Source of the DNA: Streptomyces sp. CHD11 | Lineage (GTDB): Bacteria; Actinomycetota; Actinomycetes; Streptomycetales; Streptomycetaceae | Assembly: GCF_018638295.1 (NCBI RefSeq) | Contig: NZ_JABTTS010000002.1 | Span: forward strand, 186,001-250,000 | Length of the DNA: 64,000 bases | Direction of reading: 5' to 3' | Part shown: piece after piece, positions 15,431-24,308 of the stretch | Layout: the number at the start of each line of letters is the position of its first letter | How positions within the stretch are numbered: position 1 is the first letter of the stretch | Translations under genes and position numbers: made by a program | The notes under the pieces: model-generated | What the model saw: only the letters and a program-made list of their open reading frames with translations | The model's database searches: none | Told to the model about the DNA's origin: nothing

Positions 15431-15733
15431 GTGTTCAACCACATGGATCGATTCCCCACGGGCAGCCCGCTGCCGCAGGGGCATCCGACGGCGGCCCCGT
15501 GGGGTCTTCGTCGCATCGCCCCGTACCCGCCCGTCGAGGGCCCCGCCTACGCGACGGTGACGCTGGATCCGGAGACGCAGACCGCTCGGTACTTCGACAC
15601 TTCCGGGGCGCCCACCATGTCCCCGGGCCACGGCACATCCTCCGGCACGAATCCTGCGACCGGCACCACGGGCCAGGGCGACCGCAACAGCGACTCCCCG
15701 GACAGCGACACGGGGAACGACACCGACCAGTGA
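15431..15733 (+). CDS. Graspetide (ATP-grasp target RiPP) precursor peptide
   Basis: Peptide of 100 aa, GTG start with AGGAAGG 5 nt upstream. The leader has the family's conserved run PLPQGHPTAAPWGLRRIAPY (residues 13-32) and YATVTLDPETQTARYFD (40-56). The presumed core (about 66-100) is split into a Thr-rich first part (GTSSGTNPATGTT) and an Asp-rich second part (GDRNSDSPDSDTGNDTDQ), matching side-chain ester formation between Thr/Ser and Asp. It overlaps the ATP-grasp start by GTGA. It belongs to the precursor type known as putative ATP-grasp target RiPP; no cleavage site is evident. Confidence 0.92.
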   Translation: MFNHMDRFPTGSPLPQGHPTAAPWGLRRIAPYPPVEGPAYATVTLDPETQTARYFDTSGAPTMSPGHGTSSGTNPATGTTGQGDRNSDSPDSDTGNDTDQ

Positions 15734-16701
15734 CCGTGGTGACGAACGACGATCGTCCGGTCCTGGTCGTCACCAACCTCGACGACCCGACCGCGGACTT
15801 CGTGATCGCCGAGCTGCACGACCGGGGTGTCCCGGTCGTGCGGTTCGACTCCGGTGACTTCCCCGCCATTCTGTCGTGTTCGGCCACCATTGGCGGTACT
15901 GACAGGTGGTGGGGAAGCGTGCAGACCCCGAGCCGACGCGTCGACCTGGGCGCGGTGCGTTCCGTGTACTACCGGCGCCCCTCCGGGTTTGCCTTCCCCC
16001 ACCTTGACAAGCAGGACGAACGGTTCGCCGTTGCCCAGGCGCGCTACGGGCTCGGAGGCATCCTGACCTCGCTGCCCGGCTGCCTTTACGTCAACCACCC
16101 CCATCGCATCGGCGACGCCGAGTACAAGCCAGCCGGGCTCGCGGCAGCGGCGGCGGCCGGCTTCACGCTTCCGCCGACGTTGATCACCAATGTTCCCGAC
16201 GACGCGCGGGCCTTCATCAAGGCGCAAGGTGCCGTCATCTTCAAACCGATCTCGGTTCCGCTCTACCTGGTCGACGGCAAGGCCCAGACCGTCCCCGTGA
16301 CCGCGGTGACCGCCGACGAGATCGACGATTCCGTGTCGGGAACCATGCATCTCTTCCAGAAGCGGGTGCACAAGGTTGCCGACATCCGGGTGACTGTGAT
16401 CGGCGAGCAGATCTTCGCCGTGCGGATCGACTCCGGTCTCCTCGACTGGCGTACGGACTACGGCACTCACACATACACGCCGCTTGCTGCGCCACCCGCG
16501 GTGGAGCGATCGATGCGTGCCTATCTGAAGCACTTCGGGCTCGTCTTCGGGGCGTTCGACTTCGCTCTGACCGACCGCGGCGAGTGGATTTTCATCGAGT
16601 GCAATCCTTCCGGGCAGTGGGCATGGATGGAGCCGCCGACCGGTCTGCCGATGACTGCCGCACTCACCGATCTCCTGGAAGGAGGACTCCGTGGCCAGTG
16701 A
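15730..16701 (+). CDS. ATP-grasp peptide maturase (graspetide macrocyclase)
   Basis: Protein of 323 aa. The N-terminal pre-grasp region (VLVVTNLDDPTADFVIAELH) precedes the substrate-binding YYRRPSGFAFP, typical of the RiPP ATP-grasp branch. ATP-binding lysine is in GAVIFKPISVPLY, and the metal-binding end is FALTDRGEWIFIECNPSGQW with the E-x-N pair. The family uses ATP to activate Asp/Glu side chains of the precursor and joins them to Thr/Ser. GTG start overlaps the precursor stop, and its own end overlaps the methyltransferase by 11 bp, fixing equal co-translation. Confidence 0.92.
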   Translation: MTVVTNDDRPVLVVTNLDDPTADFVIAELHDRGVPVVRFDSGDFPAILSCSATIGGTDRWWGSVQTPSRRVDLGAVRSVYYRRPSGFAFPHLDKQDERFAVAQARYGLGGILTSLPGCLYVNHPHRIGDAEYKPAGLAAAAAAGFTLPPTLITNVPDDARAFIKAQGAVIFKPISVPLYLVDGKAQTVPVTAVTADEIDDSVSGTMHLFQKRVHKVADIRVTVIGEQIFAVRIDSGLLDWRTDYGTHTYTPLAAPPAVERSMRAYLKHFGLVFGAFDFALTDRGEWIFIECNPSGQWAWMEPPTGLPMTAALTDLLEGGLRGQ

Positions 16702-17878
16702 AACCGACATCGAGACGGCCGCAGCCGATCTCCGGCGTCGGCTCGCCCGACAACTGGAGAAGGACGGCTGGCTGCGCTCGCCGCAGTGGCGGGCCGCCGT
16801 GGAGGCCGTGCCCCGCCATAGATTCATCCCGCGTTTCTACCGGGAGAGCCGCGCCCCGGGTATCACCACCTGGGAGCCGGTCACACCGGAGACGGTCGGT
16901 AAGGAGGAGTGGCTCCAGCGCGTCTACACCGACGAGACATGGATGACCCAGTTCGACGGCCGGGACATCGACTGGGCCGACCCGAAACCGATCAGCAACG
17001 CGATCCCGACCTCGTCGTCGACGTTGCCGAGCCTCGTGGTCCGGATGCTCGAAGACCTGGATGTGCAGGACGGTATGAATGTGCTGGAGATCGGCACCGG
17101 AAGCGGCTACTCGACAGCACTGATGTGCCACCGGCTCGGCAGCGAGAGCGTGACCTCGATCGAGACGGACAGGGGCGTGGCCCGACGAGCCGGCCGCGCC
17201 CTCAACGGATCCGGTCATACCCCCCACCTGCTGGTGGGGGACGGTCGAGCCGGCCACCCCGACGGAGCCCTGTACGACCGGCTGATCGCCACGTGCGGCT
17301 TCCGCAGCATCCCGCCCGCCTGGCTGGAACAGGTCCGGCCGGGCGGCCTCATCCTCACCACCCTTCGCGGCTGGATGCGTTCCCTCGGCCTGGCCAAACT
17401 CATCGTCACCGGTGACAGCGCGAGCGGCTGGTTCAGCGAGGACGACCCGAGCTTCATGATCGCCCGCCAGCAGGACGCACCGGAGAGCCTCGGCATGGTG
17501 CCGGGCCCCGACGACGGAACGGCACGGAAAGCCGTACGCGGGCCAGAGCTTCTCACTAGCTCCGGGTCGGCGTTCATGGCGCAGCTCGCGGCGCCGGACG
17601 CCCGCTTCTTCTCGATGGCGGTCGACGGCGGCCCGGTCAGCACGTTTCTACTGGACAGCGTTACCGATTCCTTCGCTGTCCTCGCTCCCACGGACGACGG
17701 CTGGCAGGTCCGTCAGGGCGGCCCCCGCCGCCTGTGGGACGCGATCGAGTCCGCGGTGGCCACCTGGGAGGAGTATGGCTCACCGAACACCGCGGCGTTC
17801 GGCGTGACCGTCTCCCGCGACCAGCAGGTCGTCTGGCTGGGGAACCCGAACGGCCCACGGTGGCCGCTACCCTCCTGA
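16691..17878 (+). CDS. PIMT-like O-methyltransferase of ATP-grasp peptide system
   Basis: Protein of 395 aa. N-terminal PIMT signature (WRAAVEAVPRHRFIPRFY), SAM motif I VLEIGTGSGYSTALMCHRLG (about 134-153), motif II YDRLIATCGFRSIPPAWLEQ and RPGGLILTTLRGWM. The C-terminal 150 residues form an extra domain lacking in ordinary isoaspartyl methyltransferases. In fuscimiditide and amycolimiditide biosynthesis the equivalent enzyme methylates an Asp so that an aspartimide forms; the same outcome is inferred here. RBS AAGGAGG just before GTG. Closes the core operon. Confidence 0.9.
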   Translation: MASETDIETAAADLRRRLARQLEKDGWLRSPQWRAAVEAVPRHRFIPRFYRESRAPGITTWEPVTPETVGKEEWLQRVYTDETWMTQFDGRDIDWADPKPISNAIPTSSSTLPSLVVRMLEDLDVQDGMNVLEIGTGSGYSTALMCHRLGSESVTSIETDRGVARRAGRALNGSGHTPHLLVGDGRAGHPDGALYDRLIATCGFRSIPPAWLEQVRPGGLILTTLRGWMRSLGLAKLIVTGDSASGWFSEDDPSFMIARQQDAPESLGMVPGPDDGTARKAVRGPELLTSSGSAFMAQLAAPDARFFSMAVDGGPVSTFLLDSVTDSFAVLAPTDDGWQVRQGGPRRLWDAIESAVATWEEYGSPNTAAFGVTVSRDQQVVWLGNPNGPRWPLPS

Positions 17879-17909
17879 GACAGCCGCCACCGACGCGAGG
17901 AACGCCAGG

Positions 17910-18236
17910 ATGGACGACGAACCGCTGACGGACTGGGCGGAACGCCGTGACGCGAAGATCGGCCGACTGCGCGCCGTGCCTGTCATGCCCGGCGACGGGC
18001 CCAGGGCATCACATCTGAATCCGGATGCGCCCCGCGCCATCGAGCGCTGGAACGGGCACACATGGGAGCTGTACGGATTCGCAGCCAGCCTGGTCGAGGC
18101 CCAAGCCATCCTGTACCCGGAGGCCAACAAGCCCTCACCCTCAGGGCCGGTGTCGAAGCCGCTCGGCTCCGGCACCGGCAAGCACCGCAAACCCCAGGCG
18201 CCCAGGCCGGACGGTGGCGGCCGGGCAGAGAGGTGA
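17910..18236 (+). CDS. DUF6087 family protein
   Basis: Small hydrophilic protein of 108 aa: EPLTDWAERRDAKIGRLRAV at the start, then LNPDAPRAIERWNGHTWEL, a beta-type motif seen in short Streptomyces proteins grouped as DUF6087, and a Lys/Pro/Gly-rich tail. ATG has GAGG upstream. It begins 31 bp after the methyltransferase in the same direction and may be in the operon. Function unknown. Confidence 0.75.
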   Translation: MDDEPLTDWAERRDAKIGRLRAVPVMPGDGPRASHLNPDAPRAIERWNGHTWELYGFAASLVEAQAILYPEANKPSPSGPVSKPLGSGTGKHRKPQAPRPDGGGRAER

Positions 18237-18401
18237 TCAACGCCGCCGTGCCTGAGGCTGCGGCGGGCGAGGAGCAGCGGGATGCCCCTCGACGTAGTGC
18301 GTGCTGGCTGCTCGGGCTCGTGGGCCGGGTGCGTGGCGTTCGCCGAGGCGGCGGATGCGCCAGGTCAGTGCTTGTGCGGGGCTGTGGGTGTCGCCCCCGG
18401 C

Positions 18402-18833
18402 TCAGGGCCACACCAGGCAATAAGGCTGATGCCCCGCCTCATGCAGCCGATGCGAGAAGTCCTGCCACTCGTGCAGCAGCTGGTACACGTTGAACGCGTC
18501 CCGGGGGCCGCCCCGGTCCGGGACCGTGGACCAGATGAAGGCCGCCGCGCCGACCGCCTCCTCGCCGATGCCGCGCAGGGGGTCGACGACCGTCATGGGA
18601 AGCTTCACGACCGCGTAGTCCGGGTGCAGGACGACCAGTTCCAGGGGCGGGACCTTGTTCAGGGGGACGCCCTCGATGCCCGTGAGGACCATCGCGGCCA
18701 TGGTCTCCGGCTTGATCTTGGTGAACATGCCGCCCATGCCGAGTTCGTCGCCGCCGAGTTCTTCGGGGCGCATCGAGATCGGGACGCGGGCCGCGGTGGC
18801 GCCGTCCGGCGCGCCGAAGTACTTGTACGTCAC
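18402..18833 (-). CDS. Conserved hypothetical protein
   Basis: Protein of 143 aa. GTG 18833 gives [20 protein letters not shown]; six more codons or a longer Arg-rich extension are open but less convincing. Sequence is even and soluble-looking ([60 protein letters not shown]). I know similar uncharacterised proteins upstream of hemL in Streptomyces but no function. It marks the return to conserved chromosome after the accessory block. Confidence 0.75.
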   Translation of the reverse strand: MTYKYFGAPDGATAARVPISMRPEELGGDELGMGGMFTKIKPETMAAMVLTGIEGVPLNKVPPLELVVLHPDYAVVKLPMTVVDPLRGIGEEAVGAAAFIWSTVPDRGGPRDAFNVYQLLHEWQDFSHRLHEAGHQPYCLVWP

Positions 18834-19312
18834 CCCCACCCGACCACCATTCCTGCTCTCCGACCCTCTCAGCGGGCCGATCCGATCGGGCTCGCCACGC
18901 GTCTCACGCGTCGCGTCCGGGTCCTCCACCTCGCGCCGGTGCTTTCCCCGCCTGGCACGCCGAGGACCCAGGTCGTCAGTCCCCTCGCCCAGTCCGCCAC
19001 CGCGATGCATATCTCCACCCGACTGCTTTTCTAGGACGCGTGGCCCCCGCCGCGCAACCCGATCATCGTGACAGTGACCTCCCCCACGGTCGCACGCCGA
19101 AACGTGCGGTGAAACATCTTGTCCGGGAGGCCCTCGCAGCCGCCCCCCCCTGGCCGTGTGAGCTGTGTGTATCCGACGCCAGTTTCGCAGATCACGCCCG
19201 CACGGGGGCCGGATGCCGCAGGCCGCCCCTGGCCTACCCTGAAACAGGTCACACGTACCCGCAGCCCGGCGAGAGGCCGGGACGTCGGAGAAGGTCGGAG
19301 AAGTCGCAGGTC
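18834..19312. other. Non-coding region between hypothetical gene and hemL
   Basis: About 480 bp with divergent promoters. TACCCT at about 19235 is a possible -10 for hemL. An open frame runs through to hemL but its sequence is not protein-like. No RNA gene recognised. Confidence 0.4.
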
Positions 19313-20629
19313 ATGAGCGAACTGCCATATTCGTACGAAGCCCAAGCCTCGCAGGCGCTGTTCGATCGTGCCGCGGCCGTCACCCCCGGGGGCGTGAACT
19401 CGCCGGTGCGTGCCTTTCAGGCCGTCGGCGGCACGCCCCGGTTCATGGTGTCCGGAACGGGCCCCTATCTGACCGACGCCGACGGGCGCAGTTACGTCGA
19501 CCTGGTCTGCTCGTGGGGTCCGATGATCCTCGGGCACGCGCACCCCGAGGTGATCGCCGCCGTGCAGGAGGCCGTGGCGCGCGGTACGTCCTTCGGTACG
19601 CCCGGTGAGGGAGAGGTCGCGCTCGCCGAGGAGATGGTCGCCCGGATCGAACCGCTGGAGCAGGTGCGGCTGGTCTCCAGCGGCACCGAGGCCACCATGT
19701 CGGCGATCCGGCTCGCGCGCGGTTTCACGCGGCGCGCCAAGGTCGTCAAGTTCGCCGGCTGCTACCACGGCCACGTCGACTCGCTGCTCGCCTCCGCCGG
19801 CTCCGGGCTGGCCACCTTCGCGCTGCCCGACACGCCCGGTGTCACCGGCGCGCAGGCCGGCGACACGATCGTGCTGCCCTACAACGACCTCGACGCCGTG
19901 CGCGCCGCGTTCGCCGCGCACCCCGGTGAGATCGCCTGTGTGATCACCGAGGCGTCGCCGGGCAACATGGGCGTCGTCCCGCCGCTGCCCGGGTTCAACC
20001 AGGGCCTGAAGGACGCGTGCGCCGCGAACGGCGCGCTGTACATCTCCGACGAGGTCATGACGGGCTTCCGTACCAGCCGGGAAGGCTGGTACGGCGTCGA
20101 CGGGGTCCGGCCCGACCTGATGACCTTCGGGAAGGTGATGGGCGGCGGCTTCCCGGCCGCGGCCTTCGGCGGGCGCGCCGACGTGATGGGTCACCTCGCC
20201 CCGGCCGGGCCCGTCTACCAGGCCGGCACCCTCTCCGGGAACCCGGTCGCCACCGCCGCCGGGCTCGCCCAGCTGCGGCTGCTCGACGACGCCGCGTACG
20301 AGAAGGTGAACGCCGTCTCCGCGCGGATCCGGTCGCTGGTCACCGAGGCGCTGACGAAGGAGGGTGTCGCGCACACGCTGCAGAACGCCTCCAACATGTT
20401 CTCGGTCTTCTTCACCGACCGGCCGGTGCGCGATTACGACGACGCCAGGACTCAGGAGTCGTTCCGCTACACCGCGTTCTTCCACTCGCTCCTCGCCGAC
20501 GGTGTCTATCTGCCGCCGTCGGCGTTCGAGTCCTGGTTCGTGTCCACGGCCCATGACGACCGGGCCGTCCAGCGCATCGCCGACGCCCTTCCGGCGGCGG
20601 CCCGAGCGGCAGCGGAGGCCACCGCATGA
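19313..20629 (+). CDS. hemL: Glutamate-1-semialdehyde 2,1-aminomutase
   Basis: Converts glutamate-1-semialdehyde to 5-aminolevulinate, the last step of the C5 route to heme, in the cytosol with PLP. Full-length at 438 aa. Visible are [20 protein letters not shown] near the start, the PLP phosphate region [18 protein letters not shown], the cofactor-ring Asp in [11 protein letters not shown] and the Schiff-base lysine in [22 protein letters not shown] at 19313 is family-typical. It overlaps the next gene by four bases. Confidence 0.97.
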   Translation: MSELPYSYEAQASQALFDRAAAVTPGGVNSPVRAFQAVGGTPRFMVSGTGPYLTDADGRSYVDLVCSWGPMILGHAHPEVIAAVQEAVARGTSFGTPGEGEVALAEEMVARIEPLEQVRLVSSGTEATMSAIRLARGFTRRAKVVKFAGCYHGHVDSLLASAGSGLATFALPDTPGVTGAQAGDTIVLPYNDLDAVRAAFAAHPGEIACVITEASPGNMGVVPPLPGFNQGLKDACAANGALYISDEVMTGFRTSREGWYGVDGVRPDLMTFGKVMGGGFPAAAFGGRADVMGHLAPAGPVYQAGTLSGNPVATAAGLAQLRLLDDAAYEKVNAVSARIRSLVTEALTKEGVAHTLQNASNMFSVFFTDRPVRDYDDARTQESFRYTAFFHSLLADGVYLPPSAFESWFVSTAHDDRAVQRIADALPAAARAAAEATA

Positions 20630-21318
20630 GCACCCCCGAGAAGGACGACGACCTCACCGTCGTCCACCTGATGCGGCACGGCGAGGTCGAGAACCCGGAC
20701 GGCGTGCTGTACGGCCGGCTGGCGGGCTACCACCTCTCCGAGCTGGGCCGGCGCATGGCCGACCGGGTCGGGGAGCATCTCGCCTCCCGTGACATCACCC
20801 ATGTCGTCGCCTCCCCGCTGGAGCGGGCGCAGGAGACGGCCGAGCCCATCGCCAAGGCGCACGGCCTGGACATCGCCACCGACGAGCGGCTGATCGAGGC
20901 GGAGAACGTCTTCCAGGGCAAGACCTTCGGCATCGGGGACGGCGCGCTGCGCCACCCGGCCAACTGGAAGCACGTCGTCAACCCGTTCAAGCCGTCCTGG
21001 GGCGAGCCGTACGTCGATCAGGTCGTCCGCATGACGGGCGCGCTGAACGCGGCGAAGGACGCGGCGCGCGGACACGAGGCGGTGCTGGTCAGCCATCAGC
21101 TGCCGATCTGGATCGTGCGGTCCTACGTCGAGAAGCGGCGGCTGTGGCACGACCCGCGCAAGCGGCAGTGCACCCTCGCCTCGCTCACCACCTTCACCTA
21201 CCGGGGGGACGGCATCGTCTCCGTCGGCTACAGCGAGCCGGCCCGCGATCTCGTCCCCGCGCATCTGCTGGCGGGTGCCAAGCCGGTGAAGGGGAAGGGA
21301 AAGGCCTTCGGGGCCTAA
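20626..21318 (+). CDS. Histidine phosphatase (phosphoglycerate-mutase-like) protein
   Basis: Protein of 230 aa with the catalytic RHG box in [20 protein letters not shown] (about 8-28), the second Arg in [14 protein letters not shown], and the second His in [20 protein letters not shown]. Coupled to hemL through an ATGA overlap, an arrangement also known in S. coelicolor as I recall. True substrate unknown. Confidence 0.9.
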   Translation: MSTPEKDDDLTVVHLMRHGEVENPDGVLYGRLAGYHLSELGRRMADRVGEHLASRDITHVVASPLERAQETAEPIAKAHGLDIATDERLIEAENVFQGKTFGIGDGALRHPANWKHVVNPFKPSWGEPYVDQVVRMTGALNAAKDAARGHEAVLVSHQLPIWIVRSYVEKRRLWHDPRKRQCTLASLTTFTYRGDGIVSVGYSEPARDLVPAHLLAGAKPVKGKGKAFGA

Positions 21319-21397
21319 CGGCCGCAGTGTCCGGAAGGTGACGCGCTCCCCGCGCTTCGTTGCGAAACCGCCGCAAGCGAGGGGGAACCCGGTTCGC

Positions 21398-21438
21398 CGT
21401 CACGTCCTCTGAAGAAGTGACCACCAGAGGACGTGACG
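21398..21438. promoter_or_regulatory. 13-bp perfect inverted repeat upstream of lipoprotein gene
   Basis: CGTCACGTCCTCT (21398-21410) is mirrored by AGAGGACGTGACG (21426-21438) across a 15-base spacer, ending 12 bp before the start codon of the next gene. In RNA it would form a stable hairpin right at the ribosome-binding site (AAGGGG), so translational control or an operator are both possible. No T-tract, so not a classical terminator. Confidence 0.7.
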
Positions 21439-21450
21439 AAGGGGAACGCC

Positions 21451-22773
21451 ATGGGCGCTCTCTCCCGCAGGGGAATGCTCGGGCTCGGCGCGGGAGCCGG
21501 TGCCGCGGCCGCCGTCTCGCTGGCCGGCTGCGGCGGCTCGGGCCCGGACGGCGCGGTCCCCGGCGACGGTTCCCGCTCGGGCGGCGACCGGTCCGGGACC
21601 CCGAGGCCGAAGCCGACGAGGACGGCCCGTCCGATCGGTGACGGCTCCACCTCCTTCACCGGCAGGCAGCCCCACCAGCCGGACCGGCCGGTGCCGCTGG
21701 AGCCGGGTCAGACGCCCCCGCAGTTCGTCGTCTTCTCCTGGGACGGGGCGGGTGAGGTCGGCAACGGGCTCTTCCCGCGCTTCCTGGATCTCGCCAAGGA
21801 GCACGGCGCGTCCATGACCTTCTTCCTCTCGGGCGTGTATCTGCTCCCCGAGTCGAAGAAGCGCCTCTACGACCCGCCGAACAACCGGCGCGGCGCCTCC
21901 GACATCGGCTACCTCACCGACGAGCACATCAAGGACACGCTCAGGAACCTCCGCCGTGCCTGGCTCGAGGGCCACGAGATCGGCACCCACTTCAACGGCC
22001 ATTTCTGCGCCGGCTCCGGCAGCGTCGGCAACTGGACGCCGCAGCAGTGGCGCAGCGAGATCGAGCAGGCCATGTCGTTCGTGAAGGAGTGGCGCACCAA
22101 CTCCGGGTGGACCGACGTCGAGTCCCTGCCGTTCGACTACGACAAGGAGCTGACCGGCGGCCGTACGCCCTGCCTCCTCGGCCAGGACAAGCTGCTGCCC
22201 ACCGCCCGCGACCTCGGCTGGCGCTACGACGCCTCGTCGCCGGGCGGGCGGCAGGTCTGGCCGTCGAGGAAGAAGGGCATCTGGGACCTCCCGCTCCAGC
22301 AGATACCTTTTCCCGGACGTTCCTTCGAAGTCCTGTCGATGGACTACAACATGCTCGCCAACCAGTCCCTCAACACGACGAAGGCGCCCGCCCACAACTA
22401 CCCGGGCTGGCGCGAACAGGCGGCCGGATCCTACATATCCGGCTTCGAGCGGGCCTACGAGTCGAACCGGGCACCCTTCTTCGTCGGCAACCACTTCGAG
22501 GAGTGGAACGGCGGCATCTACATGGACGCCGTGGAGGAAGCGCTCCGGCACATCGCGCGGGAGAAGGAGAAGGGAGGCGACGTGAGGCTCGTCTCCTTCC
22601 GGCAGTTCACCGACTGGCTGGACGTGCAGAAGCCCGAGGTGCTGGAGCAACTGCGCACCCTGGACGTGGGGCAGGAACCGGCCGGTGGCTGGAAGGCGTT
22701 CGCGAAGGACGCCGCCGGCTCGGCGGGAGCGGGCGGGGGCACCGGGGGAACGGGCGCCGGCAGCACCGCCTGA
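21451..22773 (+). CDS. Exported lipoprotein, polysaccharide-deacetylase-like
   Basis: Protein of 440 aa. The N-terminus SRRGMLGLGAGAGAAAAVSL ends in LAGC, a lipobox after a twin-Arg-like pair, so it is exported and lipid-anchored. The body has a NodB-like frame: FVVFSWDGAGEV in the first metal-box position, GHEIGTHFNGHFC with the HxxxH pair, and FVGNHFEEWNGGIYMDAVEE late. The first motif departs from the usual TFDDGP, so activity is uncertain. A Gly/Thr-rich tail follows. It precedes the cytochrome c maturation genes. Confidence 0.82.
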   Translation: MGALSRRGMLGLGAGAGAAAAVSLAGCGGSGPDGAVPGDGSRSGGDRSGTPRPKPTRTARPIGDGSTSFTGRQPHQPDRPVPLEPGQTPPQFVVFSWDGAGEVGNGLFPRFLDLAKEHGASMTFFLSGVYLLPESKKRLYDPPNNRRGASDIGYLTDEHIKDTLRNLRRAWLEGHEIGTHFNGHFCAGSGSVGNWTPQQWRSEIEQAMSFVKEWRTNSGWTDVESLPFDYDKELTGGRTPCLLGQDKLLPTARDLGWRYDASSPGGRQVWPSRKKGIWDLPLQQIPFPGRSFEVLSMDYNMLANQSLNTTKAPAHNYPGWREQAAGSYISGFERAYESNRAPFFVGNHFEEWNGGIYMDAVEEALRHIAREKEKGGDVRLVSFRQFTDWLDVQKPEVLEQLRTLDVGQEPAGGWKAFAKDAAGSAGAGGGTGGTGAGSTA

Positions 22774-22839
22774 TATGCGGATTTCCGCCCGAGAGGGGGG
22801 TGCGCAAGATCCCCTGAACGGGCATGCGAAACTTTTCAC

Positions 22840-23520
22840 ATGAGTGCCGCCAGCCGTGCCCCCCAGCGCTCGGACCGGGCCCCCCGGAACCCGGGCCGCG
22901 CCACCCGCTTCCGTGGTCGCGCCGCCCTGGCGACCCGCTTCTCCCGCCGGGCCACCCTGGCCGCCGGCGCCGCCGTGACCGCACTGCTCGTCTCCGCGTG
23001 CGGCTCGGGCGGGACGTCGGGCGGAGGCGGGGACACCAACTTCGTCGCCGGCACGGACGGTATCTCCACGGTCCCCGCGGGCAAGCGCGTCGCCGCGCCC
23101 GAACTGTCCGGGAAGACGCTCGAGGGCGAGCAGCTCGACGTCGCCGACCACCGGGGCAAGGTCGTCGTCCTCAACGTCTGGGGCTCCTGGTGCAACCCGT
23201 GCCGTGCGGAGGCCAAGTACTTCGCCGCCGTGGCCGAGGACTACGCCGACCAGGACGTGCAGTTCGTCGGCATCAACACCCGGGACGGCAGCACCACGGC
23301 AGCCCTCGCCTTCGAGAAGGACTTCGGCATCCCGTACCCGAGCCTGTACGACCCCACGGGCAAGCTGATGCTCCGCTTCGAGAAGGGCACCCTCAACCCC
23401 CAGGCCGTCCCGTCCACCCTGGTGCTGGACCGGGACGGGAAGATCGCGGCCCGCTCGCTGACCGCGCTCGACGAGGAACGGCTGCTGAAGATGCTCGAGC
23501 CGGTCGTCGCGGAGAAGTGA
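22840..23520 (+). CDS. resA: Thioredoxin-like thiol-disulfide protein of cytochrome c maturation
   Basis: Protein of 226 aa anchored outside the membrane: basic head, hydrophobic stretch AGAAVTALLVSACGSGG with lipobox LVSAC, then a TlpA/ResA fold. Active site is WCNPC in VVVLNVWGSWCNPCRAEAKY, with cis-Pro in NPQAVPSTLVLDRDGKI. It reduces apocytochrome c CxxCH thiols, with electrons from CcdA encoded 10 bp downstream. First gene of the system II operon. Confidence 0.93.
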   Translation: MSAASRAPQRSDRAPRNPGRATRFRGRAALATRFSRRATLAAGAAVTALLVSACGSGGTSGGGGDTNFVAGTDGISTVPAGKRVAAPELSGKTLEGEQLDVADHRGKVVVLNVWGSWCNPCRAEAKYFAAVAEDYADQDVQFVGINTRDGSTTAALAFEKDFGIPYPSLYDPTGKLMLRFEKGTLNPQAVPSTLVLDRDGKIAARSLTALDEERLLKMLEPVVAEK

Positions 23521-23530
23521 GAGCAGCGAC

Positions 23531-24304
23531 GTGACGCCCCTGTACACGCTCGCCGCCGAGACGGGCTACAACGGCACGGTGCTCAACGGCGCCCTGCTGG
23601 TGGCCCTCCCCATCGCCGTGCTCGGCGGGCTCGTCTCCTTCTTCTCGCCCTGCGTCCTGCCCCTGGTCCCCGGATACCTCTCCTATGTCACCGGTGTCTC
23701 CGGCACCGACCTGGCGGAGGCCCGGCGCGGCCGGATGGTCGCCGGCGCGTCCCTGTTCGTCCTCGGCTTCACCGTCGTGTTCGTCTCGGGCGGCGCCTTC
23801 TTCGGCTACTTCGGGCAGACCCTCCAGGAACAGTCGGGCGTCCTGTCCAAGGTGCTCGGCGTCCTCATGATCCTCATGGGCGTCTTCTTCATGGGCCTGA
23901 TGCCCTGGCTCACCCAGCGCGAGTTCCGCTTCCACAAGCGGCCGGCGGCCGGACTGGCCGGCGCCCCCGTCCTGGGCGCCCTGTTCGGCATCGGCTGGAC
24001 CCCCTGCATCGGCCCCACCCTCGCCTCCGTACTGACCCTCTCCGCTCAGCAGGAGAGCGCCGGACGCGGCGCCGTACTGACCGTCGCGTACTGTCTGGGG
24101 CTGGGCCTGCCCTTCGTGCTGGCCGCCGTGGCCTTCCGCAAGGCGCTCGGTGCCTTCGGGTGGATCAAGCGGCACTACGTCTGGGTCATGCGCGTCGGCG
24201 GCTCGATGATGATCGTGACCGGTGTGCTGCTGCTCACCGGCGCGTGGGACAGCCTGGTGGCTCAGATGCAGACCTGGTCCAACGGTTTCACGGTGGGGAT
24301 CTGA
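23531..24304 (+). CDS. ccdA: Cytochrome c biogenesis protein CcdA
   Basis: Membrane thiol-disulfide transporter of 257 aa with six hydrophobic segments. The redox Cys lie in VSFFSPCVLPLVPGYLSYVT and GIGWTPCIGPTLASVL, the family's paired motifs. Passes reducing power from cytoplasmic thioredoxin to ResA. GTG start; followed four bases later by resB. Confidence 0.95.
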   Translation: MTPLYTLAAETGYNGTVLNGALLVALPIAVLGGLVSFFSPCVLPLVPGYLSYVTGVSGTDLAEARRGRMVAGASLFVLGFTVVFVSGGAFFGYFGQTLQEQSGVLSKVLGVLMILMGVFFMGLMPWLTQREFRFHKRPAAGLAGAPVLGALFGIGWTPCIGPTLASVLTLSAQQESAGRGAVLTVAYCLGLGLPFVLAAVAFRKALGAFGWIKRHYVWVMRVGGSMMIVTGVLLLTGAWDSLVAQMQTWSNGFTVGI

Positions 24305-24308
24305 CCCG

